Shown: piece by piece, positions 1 through 6,790 of the stretch
Layout of the letters: every line of letters starts with the position of its first letter
Numbering within the stretch: the first letter of the stretch is position 1
Origin: Gp6-AA40 sp035496255
Lineage (GTDB): Bacteria; Acidobacteriota; Vicinamibacteria; Vicinamibacterales; UBA2999
NCBI GenBank assembly: GCA_035496255.1
Contig: DATJEU010000039.1
Span: 1 to 30,715, forward strand
Reading direction: 5' to 3'
DNA length: 30,715 nt
Program-made: the position numbers and the translations under genes
Notes under the pieces: generated by a model
What the model saw: the letters and a program-made list of their open reading frames with translations, nothing else
The model's database searches: none
What the model was told of the DNA's origin: nothing

Positions 1-1
1 C

Positions 2-100
2 ATCGGGGCACATGCCGCGGTCGCGAAGCTCGATTTGCTGACCCGCGAGGCGGGCCGGTATCGCGAGTACTTCCCGACCCTGCACATTACCGCGCCCTGA
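2..100 (+). CDS. C-terminal end of an unidentified protein (partial)
   Basis: An open frame enters from the left edge and stops with TGA at 98-100, leaving 32 residues that end in YFPTLHITAP. The segment has a charged, helix-like stretch (AKLDLLTREAGRYREY) followed by a short hydrophobic tail, as in the end of a soluble protein. I do not recognise the family. Composition matches the neighbouring real genes, and the frame is open from the edge, but 99 bases is too short to exclude chance. The 87 bases between this stop and the permease remnant contain no gene I can see. Confidence 0.5.
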   Translation: MGAHAAVAKLDLLTREAGRYREYFPTLHITAP

Positions 101-164
101 CCGCACGGTCTCACTTTGAAGTTCGACGGCCATCGCGCCAGCCTCGGGCCATGACTGACGACCG

Positions 165-226
165 CGCCGTACGGTCATCGTCACCGTTCAGAGCGCCGAC
201 AGCGGCCATGCGCCCGGTGCCTCCCG
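165..226 (+). repeat. Left arm of a ~65 bp imperfect inverted repeat (permease tail)
   Basis: Read on the minus strand, this segment holds the last codons of the permease remnant (ending PLSAL and TGA) plus about 25 bases beyond its stop. It matches 1419-1484 on the plus strand with few differences. The shared blocks include GCCGCTGTCGGCGCTCTGAA and GTACGGCGCGG. The similarity crosses the stop codon, so it is a DNA duplication and not only protein conservation. Confidence 0.75.
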
Positions 227-757
227 CATCTCGCGCAGGGCGCCGACGGGGTTGATCCGCAACGCCCGGCTCGCCGGACCAAGACAGGCCAGGACGCCGA
301 GGACCAGCATCACGAGCGACGTGACGGCCGCCCATAGGCCGATCACGGGGGCGAATTCGTAGCTGCTGATGGTGAAAGGCAAGAGAACGGCTGCTCCGGC
401 CGCGACTCCGATTCCCATCAACACGGCCGCGTGTCGGACGACACCTGCCAGGACGGCACGAGGTCCGGCACCGAGCGCGGTCCGGATGCTGATTTCGCGC
501 GTCCGCCGCATGACGTTGACGGACATCAACGAATAGATTCCGAGGACGATCCGCGGGCGGCTGGCGCCCAGCGCCGAGCGGAGCGCGATTTCCCCCTTGC
601 GTGTCGCCGTGCGTGCGTAGACGAGCGTGCCGACGTTCAGGCACGCAATCAGAAGGATCAGGAACGGGCCCATTGGTCGCGGCCAGCCGCGTGAGCGTGC
701 CGGCGGCGGCTGTTATGCCGCCATCCGGCTGGACAACTGGATGCCAAAAATATTTTT
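188..757 (-). pseudogene. Internally deleted ADOP-family ABC permease (MacB/FtsX type) remnant
   Basis: A 161-residue frame (188-673) encodes the membrane part of an acidobacterial duplicated orphan permease. The first half (LLIACLNVGTLVYARTATRK, then ALGASRPRIV) is the usual start of the first FtsX domain. It runs without a break into IYSLMSVNVMRRTREISIRT, the start of the second FtsX domain. The rest of the first FtsX domain and the whole second periplasmic domain are therefore missing at about 535-545. Three hydrophobic segments remain. Upstream, a different frame encodes residues that fit the same family (TAAAGTLTRLAAT), so a one-base frameshift near 675 seems likely, and coding-like sequence stops where the tandem array begins. 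An intact family member has roughly 800 residues or more and two periplasmic domains. The product is unlikely to work as a transporter. I infer a decayed gene. Confidence 0.75.
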
Positions 758-1247
758 GGATACGCCGCGTTTTCTGTTCGACGCGTTGCGTAAACCGTCG
801 GACGCGCCGCGTCTTCTGTTGGACGCGCCGCGTGTATCACTCGACCCGCGCAGTTTCATGCCAACCCGCCGCGTTTTTTGCTGATACGACAAGTTTTCCG
901 TGCAACCTGCCGCGTGTTCCGCTGATACGACGGGTGATCGCGTTGGACGCGCCGCGTTTTCTGCTGACACGACGCGTGAACTACTCGACCCAGGCAGTTT
1001 CATGCCAACACAGCCCCGTGTCCCGCTGACCCGCCGCGTTTCCCGCCGACCTGCGGCGTTTCCCGCCGCCCTGCCGCGTTTTTCGCTGACCCGCCGCGTT
1101 TCCCGCTGACCCGCCGCGTTTCCCGCCGACCCGCGGCGTTTCCCGCTGACCCACCACGTTTCTCGCTGACAACGCCACGTGTTCGGCTGACGCGTCCCGT
1201 TTTCCGCTGATGCGGCCCGTTGTCGACTGATACGCGCGCTTGCCCGC
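757..1247. repeat. Degenerate 20-21 bp tandem array, about 24 units
   Basis: From 1021 to 1160 the DNA consists of seven consecutive, exactly 20-base units close to TCCCGCTGACCCGCCGCGTT. Four of them (1021-1040, 1081-1100, 1101-1120, 1121-1140) are nearly identical. On either side the same unit continues in diverged form with lengths of 20, 21 and occasionally 22 bases, back to about 757 and on to about 1247. There are no spacers. Because 20 is not a multiple of three, the array does not encode a repeat protein. One strand simply lacks stop codons in the unit. The period is close to two helical turns, so units would face the same side of the DNA. A longer block of about 144 bases containing GCAGTTTCATGCCAAC also recurs (801-875 and 946-1018). 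Function unknown. Confidence 0.85.
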
Positions 1248-1418
1248 GGGGCTGTCGGGAATCTTGTGTCCAGACGGTCGGCGGGAGCTTGGAGGTCGCC
1301 GACCCGCTGATTCGGCCGGATCGTAGCTGGTTGCGCGAATCGTACGCGCCGAGGCAGGCGGCGCCCCCCGCGTACCCGCTTGATCACGCGCGCGCAGCGT
1401 TTTCCGGCGCACGGAATC

Positions 1419-1484
1419 GGGAGGCGCCGGGCGCATGGCTGCCGCTGTCGGCGCTCTGAACGTGGGAACGATCGTACGGCGCGG
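1419..1484 (-). repeat. Right arm of the inverted repeat; second permease 3' end
   Basis: On the plus strand this segment reads REAPGAWLPLSAL then TGA at 1457-1459. It is the same tail as the minus-strand remnant (REAPGAWPLSAL), with one extra codon. Nothing upstream of about 1404 on this strand looks like a permease, so only the tail is present. Together with 165-226 it brackets about 1.2 kb that includes the tandem array. It may mark a duplication with inversion, or ends of a non-coding element. Confidence 0.7.
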
Positions 1485-1532
1485 CTCCTCATGCGCCGAG
1501 CAGCGTGAAAGCGGGTGTCAATGGACCGCTCA

Positions 1533-1560
1533 AGGCCGACCTGAAGGTCGGCCTCTACGA
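1533..1560 (+). repeat. Dispersed palindrome (AGGCCGACCT type), copy 1
   Basis: The core GCCGACCTGAAGGTCGGC lies within 10-base perfect arms separated by two bases (GA) and is followed by CTCTACGA. The same element occurs at 1596, 26475 (reverse orientation) and 27642. Confidence 0.85.
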
Positions 1561-1595
1561 ACAGCGCTACGAACAGCGCCTGACGCATCCGTTTC

Positions 1596-1623
1596 AGGCC
1601 GACCTAGAGGTCGGCCTCTACGA
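1596..1623 (+). repeat. Dispersed palindrome (AGGCCGACCT type), copy 2
   Basis: The arms are the same perfect 10-base arms as in copy 1, with AG in the centre, again followed by CTCTACGA. A partial third copy (GGTCGGCCGCTACGAACG) follows at 1624. It lies downstream of the Fis-like gene, which reads toward it, so it could act as a transcription end. Confidence 0.85.
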
Positions 1624-1676
1624 GGTCGGCCGCTACGAACGACGCCAATCAGACGACGTGGCCACGCACGGTGTTC

Positions 1677-1892
1677 TCAGGCGGGGCGGCGCAGGCGGTA
1701 TTCGGAGATCTTGCGGCTGAGCGTGTTGCGGTGCATGCCGAGCAGGTCGGCGGCCTTTCCGAGGTTGCCGTCCGCCTTCGTCAGCACGAAGGCGATGAAC
1801 TTCTTCTCGAATTCGCGGTGGGCGTCCTCGTAACGGACCCCTTTTGTGACCATTTCGTCGACCAGGCGCTCGAGCTGTTCCTTCATCGCCAT
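1677..1892 (-). CDS. Stand-alone Fis-type helix-turn-helix protein
   Basis: This 71-residue protein consists of an N-terminal amphipathic helix region (MAMKEQLERLVDEMV) and a C-terminal Fis-type helix-turn-helix (GNLGKAADLLGMHRNTLSRK, residues about 43-62). The helix-turn-helix resembles the DNA-binding domain at the end of NtrC-type activators, but there is no receiver or AAA+ domain. Fis-like proteins of this size usually bind DNA as dimers and bend it. The ATG at 1892-1890 shares its A with the TGA of purC (TGATG), so translation is probably coupled and this start is preferred over the GTG three bases upstream. It is the second gene of a purC operon. Its target is unknown; it could be a nucleoid protein or a specific regulator. 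Confidence 0.88.
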   Translation of the reverse strand: MAMKEQLERLVDEMVTKGVRYEDAHREFEKKFIAFVLTKADGNLGKAADLLGMHRNTLSRKISEYRLRRPA

Positions 1893-2791
1893 CACTGAAG
1901 TTCCCGGCCGGTGAGGCGGCGGAACGCCTCGAGGTACTTGTCACGCGTGCGGTGGACGACCGACTCCGGCAACGACGGCACCGGCGGCTGCTTGTTCCAC
2001 CGGATCTCCTCGAGGTAGTCGCGCACGTACTGTTTGTCGAAGCTGGGCTGCGGTCCGCCGGGGGCGTACTGGTCCTTCGGCCAGTAGCGCGATGAATCAG
2101 GCGTCATGACCTCGTCGATCAGAATCAGCTCGCCTGACGGCAGGCGGCCGAATTCGAACTTGGTGTCGGCCAGGATGATGCCGCGCGATTCCGCGTGCTG
2201 CACGCCGTGCGCGTACAACGCCAGCGTGTGCTCGCGCAGCTGGCGCACGAGATCGTGTCCGACCAGGCGGCCGGCGTCGGCCTCGCTGATGTTGACGTCG
2301 TGTCCCGTGCTCGCCTTGGTTGCCGGGGTGAAGATCGGTGTCGGCAACCGATCCGATTCCTGCAGGTTCTCGGGCAGCGCGATGCCGCACACACGCCCAC
2401 TGGCCTGATATTCCTTCCAGCCCGATCCCGACAGGTAGCCGCGTGCGACACACTCGATCGGAATCGGCTGCGTCTTCTTCACCAGCATCGAGCGGCCGGC
2501 GAGGACGTCGGCGTGCGAGCGCAGATGCGCGGGGTAGTCGGCGACATCGAGTGTCAGCACATGATTCGCGATCAACGGCTGCGTCCGCTCGAACCAGAAT
2601 GCCGACAACTGCGTCAGCACCTTGCCCTTGTCCGGGATCCCCGACCCGAGGACGTAGTCGAATGCGGAAATCCGATCGGTCGCGACCAGCAGCAGCGTGT
2701 CACCGAGATCGAAGAGGTCGCGGACCTTGCCGCGTGCGTGCGGCGTGAGTCCACTGAGACGGCTGTCGAGAAGAGGGGAAGCGAGGGCCAC
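1892..2791 (-). CDS. purC: Phosphoribosylaminoimidazole-succinocarboxamide synthase (SAICAR synthase)
   Basis: PurC joins CAIR and aspartate with ATP to give SAICAR in purine synthesis, in the cytoplasm. The family hallmarks are present: GKVRDLFDLG near the N-terminus, LLLVATDRISAFDYVLGSGI, PIECVARGYLSGSGWKEY, KASTGHDVNISE and the late IILADTKFEFG and LIDEVMTPDSSRYW blocks. I chose the GTG at 2791 (299 residues), just before the conserved SGLTPHARGKVRDL segment. The frame is open further upstream to 2941, but that extra 50 residues is arginine- and proline-rich, unlike the family, and crosses the divergent promoter region. It is of the roughly 300-residue kind rather than the shorter ~240-residue kind. 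It is followed directly by the coupled Fis-like gene. Confidence 0.95.
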   Translation of the reverse strand: MALASPLLDSRLSGLTPHARGKVRDLFDLGDTLLLVATDRISAFDYVLGSGIPDKGKVLTQLSAFWFERTQPLIANHVLTLDVADYPAHLRSHADVLAGRSMLVKKTQPIPIECVARGYLSGSGWKEYQASGRVCGIALPENLQESDRLPTPIFTPATKASTGHDVNISEADAGRLVGHDLVRQLREHTLALYAHGVQHAESRGIILADTKFEFGRLPSGELILIDEVMTPDSSRYWPKDQYAPGGPQPSFDKQYVRDYLEEIRWNKQPPVPSLPESVVHRTRDKYLEAFRRLTGRELQ

Positions 2792-2883
2792 GCGGTTCTC
2801 TGGGGGAGGCGCGATCTTAGCGGGACGCGAAGAGGGTGGCAACGGTACGCAACCACGCCGGTCGGTGCCGATCGGCAGCCTGA

Positions 2884-2892
2884 TATATTGTA
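2884..2892. promoter_or_regulatory. Divergent -10-like element between purC and the UPF0104 gene
   Basis: The AT-rich run TATATTGTA is the only such stretch between the two divergent genes. It reads TATATT on the plus strand (2884-2889) and TACAAT on the minus strand (2892-2887), so one short site could serve both directions. No good -35 hexamer was found on either side, so this is a weak call. Confidence 0.35.
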
Positions 2893-2916
2893 GGTTCCGC
2901 CGGTAACCACTTCCTC

Positions 2917-3981
2917 GTGACCACGAAGACTCGCACAGCACTGGTGTCGCTTCTGGCGATTGCCCTTCTCGCCTGGTTCCTCAGTCACGCGAACCTCCGC
3001 GAGGTCTGGCGCTACGTGAAGGCCGCCGATGTCAGGATGCTCCTGGTCGGGGTGGTGTTCATCGTCCTGACCTACGTGACGCGTACGTTCCGGTGGCAGG
3101 TGCTGCTGGCGCCGCTCGGGCGCGTGCCGTTCTCGACGACGATGCACGCGACGATCATCGGCTTCGCGGCGTTGAGCCTGCTGCCGGCTCGTGCCGGCGA
3201 TCTGTTGCGGCCCTACCTCGTGGCGCGGAAGGAGCGGCTCTCGGCGCCGGCGGTCTTCGCCACGGTCGTGCTCGAGCGCGTGCTCGATCTGGTGGCGGTG
3301 CTGGGCCTGCTCGCGGTGTACGTCTGGGGGACCGCCGATCCCGCGGACTTGACGCCGTCGCTGCGGCATCCGATCGAGGTCTCCGCGGCGATTGGCGGTT
3401 CGGCCGCGGTGGTGCTGTTCGTGGTGATGTGGATGCTGGCGTCGCATCCGGAGCGCATCGGCGCCCTGGTCCGGGCGGCCGATCGGGTGCTGCCGCATCG
3501 CATCGCGCACACCCTTGCCGACGTGGCCACCGCGTTCAGCCGCGGATTCGAGGCGGCGCGGAGTCCGCGGACGCTGTTCGTCGGCCTCTGCTGGTCGTTT
3601 CCGCTGTGGGTGTTCATCGCCAGCGAGGCGTGGGCGGTGACGCGGGCGTTCGACATCCCGATGCCGTTCACCGGCGCCTTTCTGGTGCAGGTGTTTCTGG
3701 TGATCGGCGTGGCTGTGCCGACGCCGGGAGGCGTGGGCAGCTTCCACGAAGCCTACCGCTGGGCGGTCACCACGTTTTTCCACGTGGCCAACGACCGCGC
3801 GGTGGCCGCCGCGATCGTCGTCCACCTGATCTCGTTTCTGCCGATCGTCATCCTGGGTCTGATCCTCATGGTTCACGACGGCCTCAGCGTCCATCAGCTA
3901 CAGGAGCTGGCGGGCGAGGCCCGCGATACGGAGATGCCTCACAGCGATGAAGTGCCCCTTCTGCGGTCATCTCGGCGATAA
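2917..3981 (+). CDS. UPF0104 / lysylphosphatidylglycerol synthase-type transmembrane protein
   Basis: This 354-residue integral membrane protein has about eight hydrophobic segments, the first at residues 8-24. It belongs to the flippase-like family related to the membrane half of MprF. Family motifs are LLPARAGDLLRPYLVARKE (about residues 88-106), VVLERVLDLVAVLGLL and the C-terminal PTPGGVGSFHEAYRW. There is no synthase (GNAT-like) domain, so it probably moves a lipid or lipid-linked sugar across the membrane rather than making lysyl-lipid; the substrate is not visible here. It starts with GTG and its last 35 bases overlap nrdR, which suggests co-transcription. Confidence 0.85.
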   Translation: MTTKTRTALVSLLAIALLAWFLSHANLREVWRYVKAADVRMLLVGVVFIVLTYVTRTFRWQVLLAPLGRVPFSTTMHATIIGFAALSLLPARAGDLLRPYLVARKERLSAPAVFATVVLERVLDLVAVLGLLAVYVWGTADPADLTPSLRHPIEVSAAIGGSAAVVLFVVMWMLASHPERIGALVRAADRVLPHRIAHTLADVATAFSRGFEAARSPRTLFVGLCWSFPLWVFIASEAWAVTRAFDIPMPFTGAFLVQVFLVIGVAVPTPGGVGSFHEAYRWAVTTFFHVANDRAVAAAIVVHLISFLPIVILGLILMVHDGLSVHQLQELAGEARDTEMPHSDEVPLLRSSRR

Positions 3982-4405
3982 GGTGGTCGACTCGCGCGAA
4001 AGCAAAGAGGGCGAAGTCATTCGCCGCCGGCGCGAGTGTCTCGACTGCAGCCGTCGCTTCACGAGCTATGAACGGATCGACGAGATCCCGTACATGGTGA
4101 TCAAGAAGGACGGCACCCGCGAGCGATTTGAGCGGCAGAAGCTGGTGGCCGGTCTGCTCAAGGCCTGCGAGAAGCGACCGGTGAGCATTGCGGCGATCGA
4201 ACGGGTCGCCGACAAGGTCGAATCGGCGCTGCAGGAACGTCCGGAGAAGGAAATGTCCACCGACGAAGTCGGCCGGATGGTCATGGACGAACTGCGCCGC
4301 CTCGACAAGGTGGCCTACGTGCGCTTTGCCTCGGTCTATCGCCAGTTCCGCGATATCGGCGAGTTCATGACCGAGCTGAAAGACCTGCTGAATGCCAAGG
4401 AGTAG
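3947..4405 (+). CDS. nrdR: Transcriptional repressor NrdR
   Basis: NrdR represses ribonucleotide reductase genes in response to ATP/dATP. The 152-residue product has the N-terminal zinc ribbon (MKCPFCGHLGDKVVDSRES, with the second cysteine pair in ECLDCSRRFTSYE) followed by the ATP-cone domain, with KKDGTRERFERQKLVAGLLK at about residues 54-73 and VAYVRFASVYRQF near the end. Length and order are standard. It starts inside the end of the UPF0104 gene and is followed 16 bases later by ntrY. No ribonucleotide reductase gene lies in the window, so its targets are elsewhere. Confidence 0.97.
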   Translation: MKCPFCGHLGDKVVDSRESKEGEVIRRRRECLDCSRRFTSYERIDEIPYMVIKKDGTRERFERQKLVAGLLKACEKRPVSIAAIERVADKVESALQERPEKEMSTDEVGRMVMDELRRLDKVAYVRFASVYRQFRDIGEFMTELKDLLNAKE

Positions 4406-4421
4406 GAAGTAGGGCGGGCCC

Positions 4422-6656
4422 GTGGCAGTGGGAAGCGCGCCGGGGGCCGCCGGACGAACGCCGATCCGCGACAACACGCGGGTACTGATCTTCGGGATCC
4501 TGCTGCTGGTCGGCCTGCTCGCGGCGCTGCTCGCGCTCGCCAGCCGATCCTCATCGCTCTCGCCCGACTTCCTCACCGAGTTCGTCCTCTACGCGCTCTC
4601 CGCGACCAACCTGACGATGCTCGTGGCGCTTGGCTTCGTGCTGGCCCGGAACATCGTCAAGCTGGTGGTCGAGCGGCGGCGCGCCCTGCCGTTTGCCCGC
4701 TTTCGCGCGAAGCTGGTGGCGGCGCTGCTGGCGATGACCATCATTCCGGCGGTGCTGGTGCTGCTCGTCGGTGGCGAATTGATCCGCAACAGCGTCGATC
4801 GCTGGTTCAACGCGCCGATGGACGAAGTGCTGTCGTCGGCCAACCGCATCGCCGGCGATTACTACCAGGAACGGCAGCGGCAGGTCGCGGCCCAGGGACA
4901 GCGGCTGGCGCGCAGTCTGGCCGGGGTCGACCTCTCGAACCCGTTCGTGGTCAACGAGGTCATCGCGCCGGAGATCACGCAGGAGCGTCTGGCCCTGATC
5001 GAGGTCTATCGCGTGCCATCGGCAGGCGCCCCTTCACCGATCGGCGCCGCCGAGACGCGTGCGGCGATCGTGCCGGTGGCGTATTCACGCGCGGGTGCAG
5101 ATGCGCTGGCGGGACGGGTCGCGACCGGCGGGCAGGAGCTTCGCGACATCGAACAGTTGCCGGACGGCGCCGAGTTGATCAGGGCCGCGGTGCCGATTCG
5201 ATCGGGCTCCGCCGGATCGCTGCGCGGAGTCGTGATCGCCAGCGATTACGTGACCGGACAGTTCGCGCAGCGCGCGCGACGGACCACGACCGCGTACGAG
5301 TCGTACCAGCAGCTCCGTGTTCTCAAGCGGCCGCTGGCCGGCGTCTACCTCTCGTTCTTCCTGATGCTGACGCTGATGATTCTGGTCAGCGCCACGTGGA
5401 TGGGACTCTACGTGGCGAAGCGGATCACGCGGCCGGTGCAGATGCTGGCGACGGCGGCGCGCGAAATCGGGGCCGGCCATCTCGATCATCGCGTCGAGCC
5501 GGAGACGGCGGACGAATTCGGGTCGCTGATGGACGCATTCAATCGCATGGCGTCGGACGTCGCCGCCAACCGGCGGCGTCTCGAGCAGTCGGCGGTCGAG
5601 ATCCAGCGCAAGCACGAGGAAGTCGAGGCGCGACGGCGGTACGTCGAAACGATCCTCGAACGCATCGCCACCGGCGTCATCTCCGTTGATGCCTCCGGCC
5701 GCATCCGGACCTGGAATACCGCGGCATCGAGACTGCTCGGGATCGACGCGCACGTCTCCGGCCTGCCGGCGTCGGCGGTGTTCGGGTCGGCGGAGTTGAA
5801 GCCGCTCGGGACGCTGCTCGAGGACACGTCGGGCATTCGGCAGGGCGTGCCGCCGCAGGACGTCTCGATCACGCGTGACGGCCGCGAGCTGCACCTGGCA
5901 GTGATGACGACGCCGTTGCGCCGCGACGACGGCGGCAGCGACGGCACCGTGATCGTGTTCGACGACGTGTCGCCGCTGGTCCGCGCACAGCGGGTGGCGG
6001 CCTGGCGGGAAGTGGCGCGACGGCTCGCCCACGAAATCAAGAACCCGCTGACGCCGATTCAACTGTGCGCCGAGCGGCTGCGCCGGCATTTCAGTGGGGC
6101 GCCCGAGCCGACGCGCGCCCTCGTCGACGAATGCACGACGACGATCGTGGGCGAAGTGGAATCGCTGAAGGGGCTGGTCGACGAGTTCTCGCAGTTCGCC
6201 CGGATGCCGGCGCCGCGCGCCGTGCCGACCGACCTGCACGCGCTGCTCGACGACACGCTGTCGCTCTATCGCGGCCTGTTCACCGACGTGCAGTTGCGGC
6301 CCGCGTACGGCGCCGGCGTGCCGCACGTGGCCGTCGATCCCGAGCAACTGCGCCGCGTCATGATCAACCTGATCGACAACGCGATTGAGGCGATGGATCG
6401 GCAGGGCGACATCGAGATTGCGACCCATCACGACGCGTCGAACAACATCGTCCGCATTGTCGTGGCCGACAATGGTCCCGGGATTCCGATGGAGGAGCGC
6501 GAAAAGCTGTTCCTGCCGTATTACTCGACCAAGCAGCGGGGCAGCGGGCTCGGTCTCGCCATCGTCCGCCGGATCGTCGCCGAGCACGGCGGCAGCATCG
6601 AAGTAGGGGACAATGCTCCCCACGGCACGCGGTTTACGATCGAGTTGCCGGCGTGA
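4422..6656 (+). CDS. ntrY: NtrY-type membrane sensor histidine kinase
   Basis: This 744-residue kinase has three N-terminal membrane segments (about residues 23-45, 57-77 and 97-118), a large extracytoplasmic part, a fourth segment (about 303-329) and a HAMP linker (KRITRPVQMLATAAREIGAG). Then come a PAS domain (about 405-520), the phosphoacceptor region RLAHEIKNPLTPIQL with His537, and the ATPase domain with the N box NLIDNAIEAM, DNGPGIP and GSGLGLAIV. This is the NtrY architecture. The next gene is the matching NtrX-type regulator, so the pair probably controls sigma54 promoters, classically for nitrogen or redox adaptation. The start is GTG, 16 bases after nrdR. The signal sensed is not visible from sequence. 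Confidence 0.93.
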   Translation: MAVGSAPGAAGRTPIRDNTRVLIFGILLLVGLLAALLALASRSSSLSPDFLTEFVLYALSATNLTMLVALGFVLARNIVKLVVERRRALPFARFRAKLVAALLAMTIIPAVLVLLVGGELIRNSVDRWFNAPMDEVLSSANRIAGDYYQERQRQVAAQGQRLARSLAGVDLSNPFVVNEVIAPEITQERLALIEVYRVPSAGAPSPIGAAETRAAIVPVAYSRAGADALAGRVATGGQELRDIEQLPDGAELIRAAVPIRSGSAGSLRGVVIASDYVTGQFAQRARRTTTAYESYQQLRVLKRPLAGVYLSFFLMLTLMILVSATWMGLYVAKRITRPVQMLATAAREIGAGHLDHRVEPETADEFGSLMDAFNRMASDVAANRRRLEQSAVEIQRKHEEVEARRRYVETILERIATGVISVDASGRIRTWNTAASRLLGIDAHVSGLPASAVFGSAELKPLGTLLEDTSGIRQGVPPQDVSITRDGRELHLAVMTTPLRRDDGGSDGTVIVFDDVSPLVRAQRVAAWREVARRLAHEIKNPLTPIQLCAERLRRHFSGAPEPTRALVDECTTTIVGEVESLKGLVDEFSQFARMPAPRAVPTDLHALLDDTLSLYRGLFTDVQLRPAYGAGVPHVAVDPEQLRRVMINLIDNAIEAMDRQGDIEIATHHDASNNIVRIVVADNGPGIPMEEREKLFLPYYSTKQRGSGLGLAIVRRIVAEHGGSIEVGDNAPHGTRFTIELPA

Positions 6657-6679
6657 AGAACGCTGTCGATGACGAAATG

Positions 6680-6780
6680 AACTCCCAAGTCCCAACGTCG
6701 ATTGCTCGACCAACGCCCACCGGTGAGCACGCGAGCTCGTTTGGGCGTTGGGGGAGGGAACCCGTGGGGAGTTGGGAGTG
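6680..6780 (+). repeat. Short-word hairpin between ntrY and ntrX
   Basis: The 134-base gap between kinase and regulator is built of words such as ACTCCCAA and CCAACG and their complements. CAACGCCCA (6711-6719) pairs with TGGGCGTTG (6742-6750), and ACTCCCAA (6681-6688) pairs with TTGGGAGT (6772-6779), giving a long imperfect stem that ends ten bases before the ntrX ATG. It could dampen read-through or translation of ntrX. Confidence 0.65.
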
Positions 6781-6790
6781 TCGAGAGTAG

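Larger units (their letters stand above)
1485..1676. other. Intergenic stretch with two small palindromes; no gene seen
   Basis: With 1248-1418, this completes the non-genic region between the permease remnant and the Fis-like gene. I see no credible coding sequence in either part. A short direct repeat (CTACGAACAGCG) occurs twice near 1554-1578, and two copies of the GCCGACCT palindrome lie at 1533-1560 and 1596-1623. Confidence 0.6.

Noticed and set aside
757..1247. CRISPR array
   Set aside because: Units follow each other directly without unique spacers, are only 20-21 bases, and no cas gene is in the window.
713..1588. Long minus-strand frame across the tandem array
   Set aside because: The repeat unit has no stop codon on that strand, so a frame stays open by composition. 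Units of 20 bases shift the frame each time, and the product is arginine-rich with no family likeness.
2792..2941. Longer purC start at 2941
   Set aside because: The extra residues are not family-like and would run through the divergent promoter region and into the 5' end of the UPF0104 gene.
2614..3894. 426-residue minus-strand frame opposite the UPF0104 gene
   Set aside because: The product is rich in His, Arg, Asp and Gln with no membrane or domain pattern. It is the antisense shadow of a well-supported gene.
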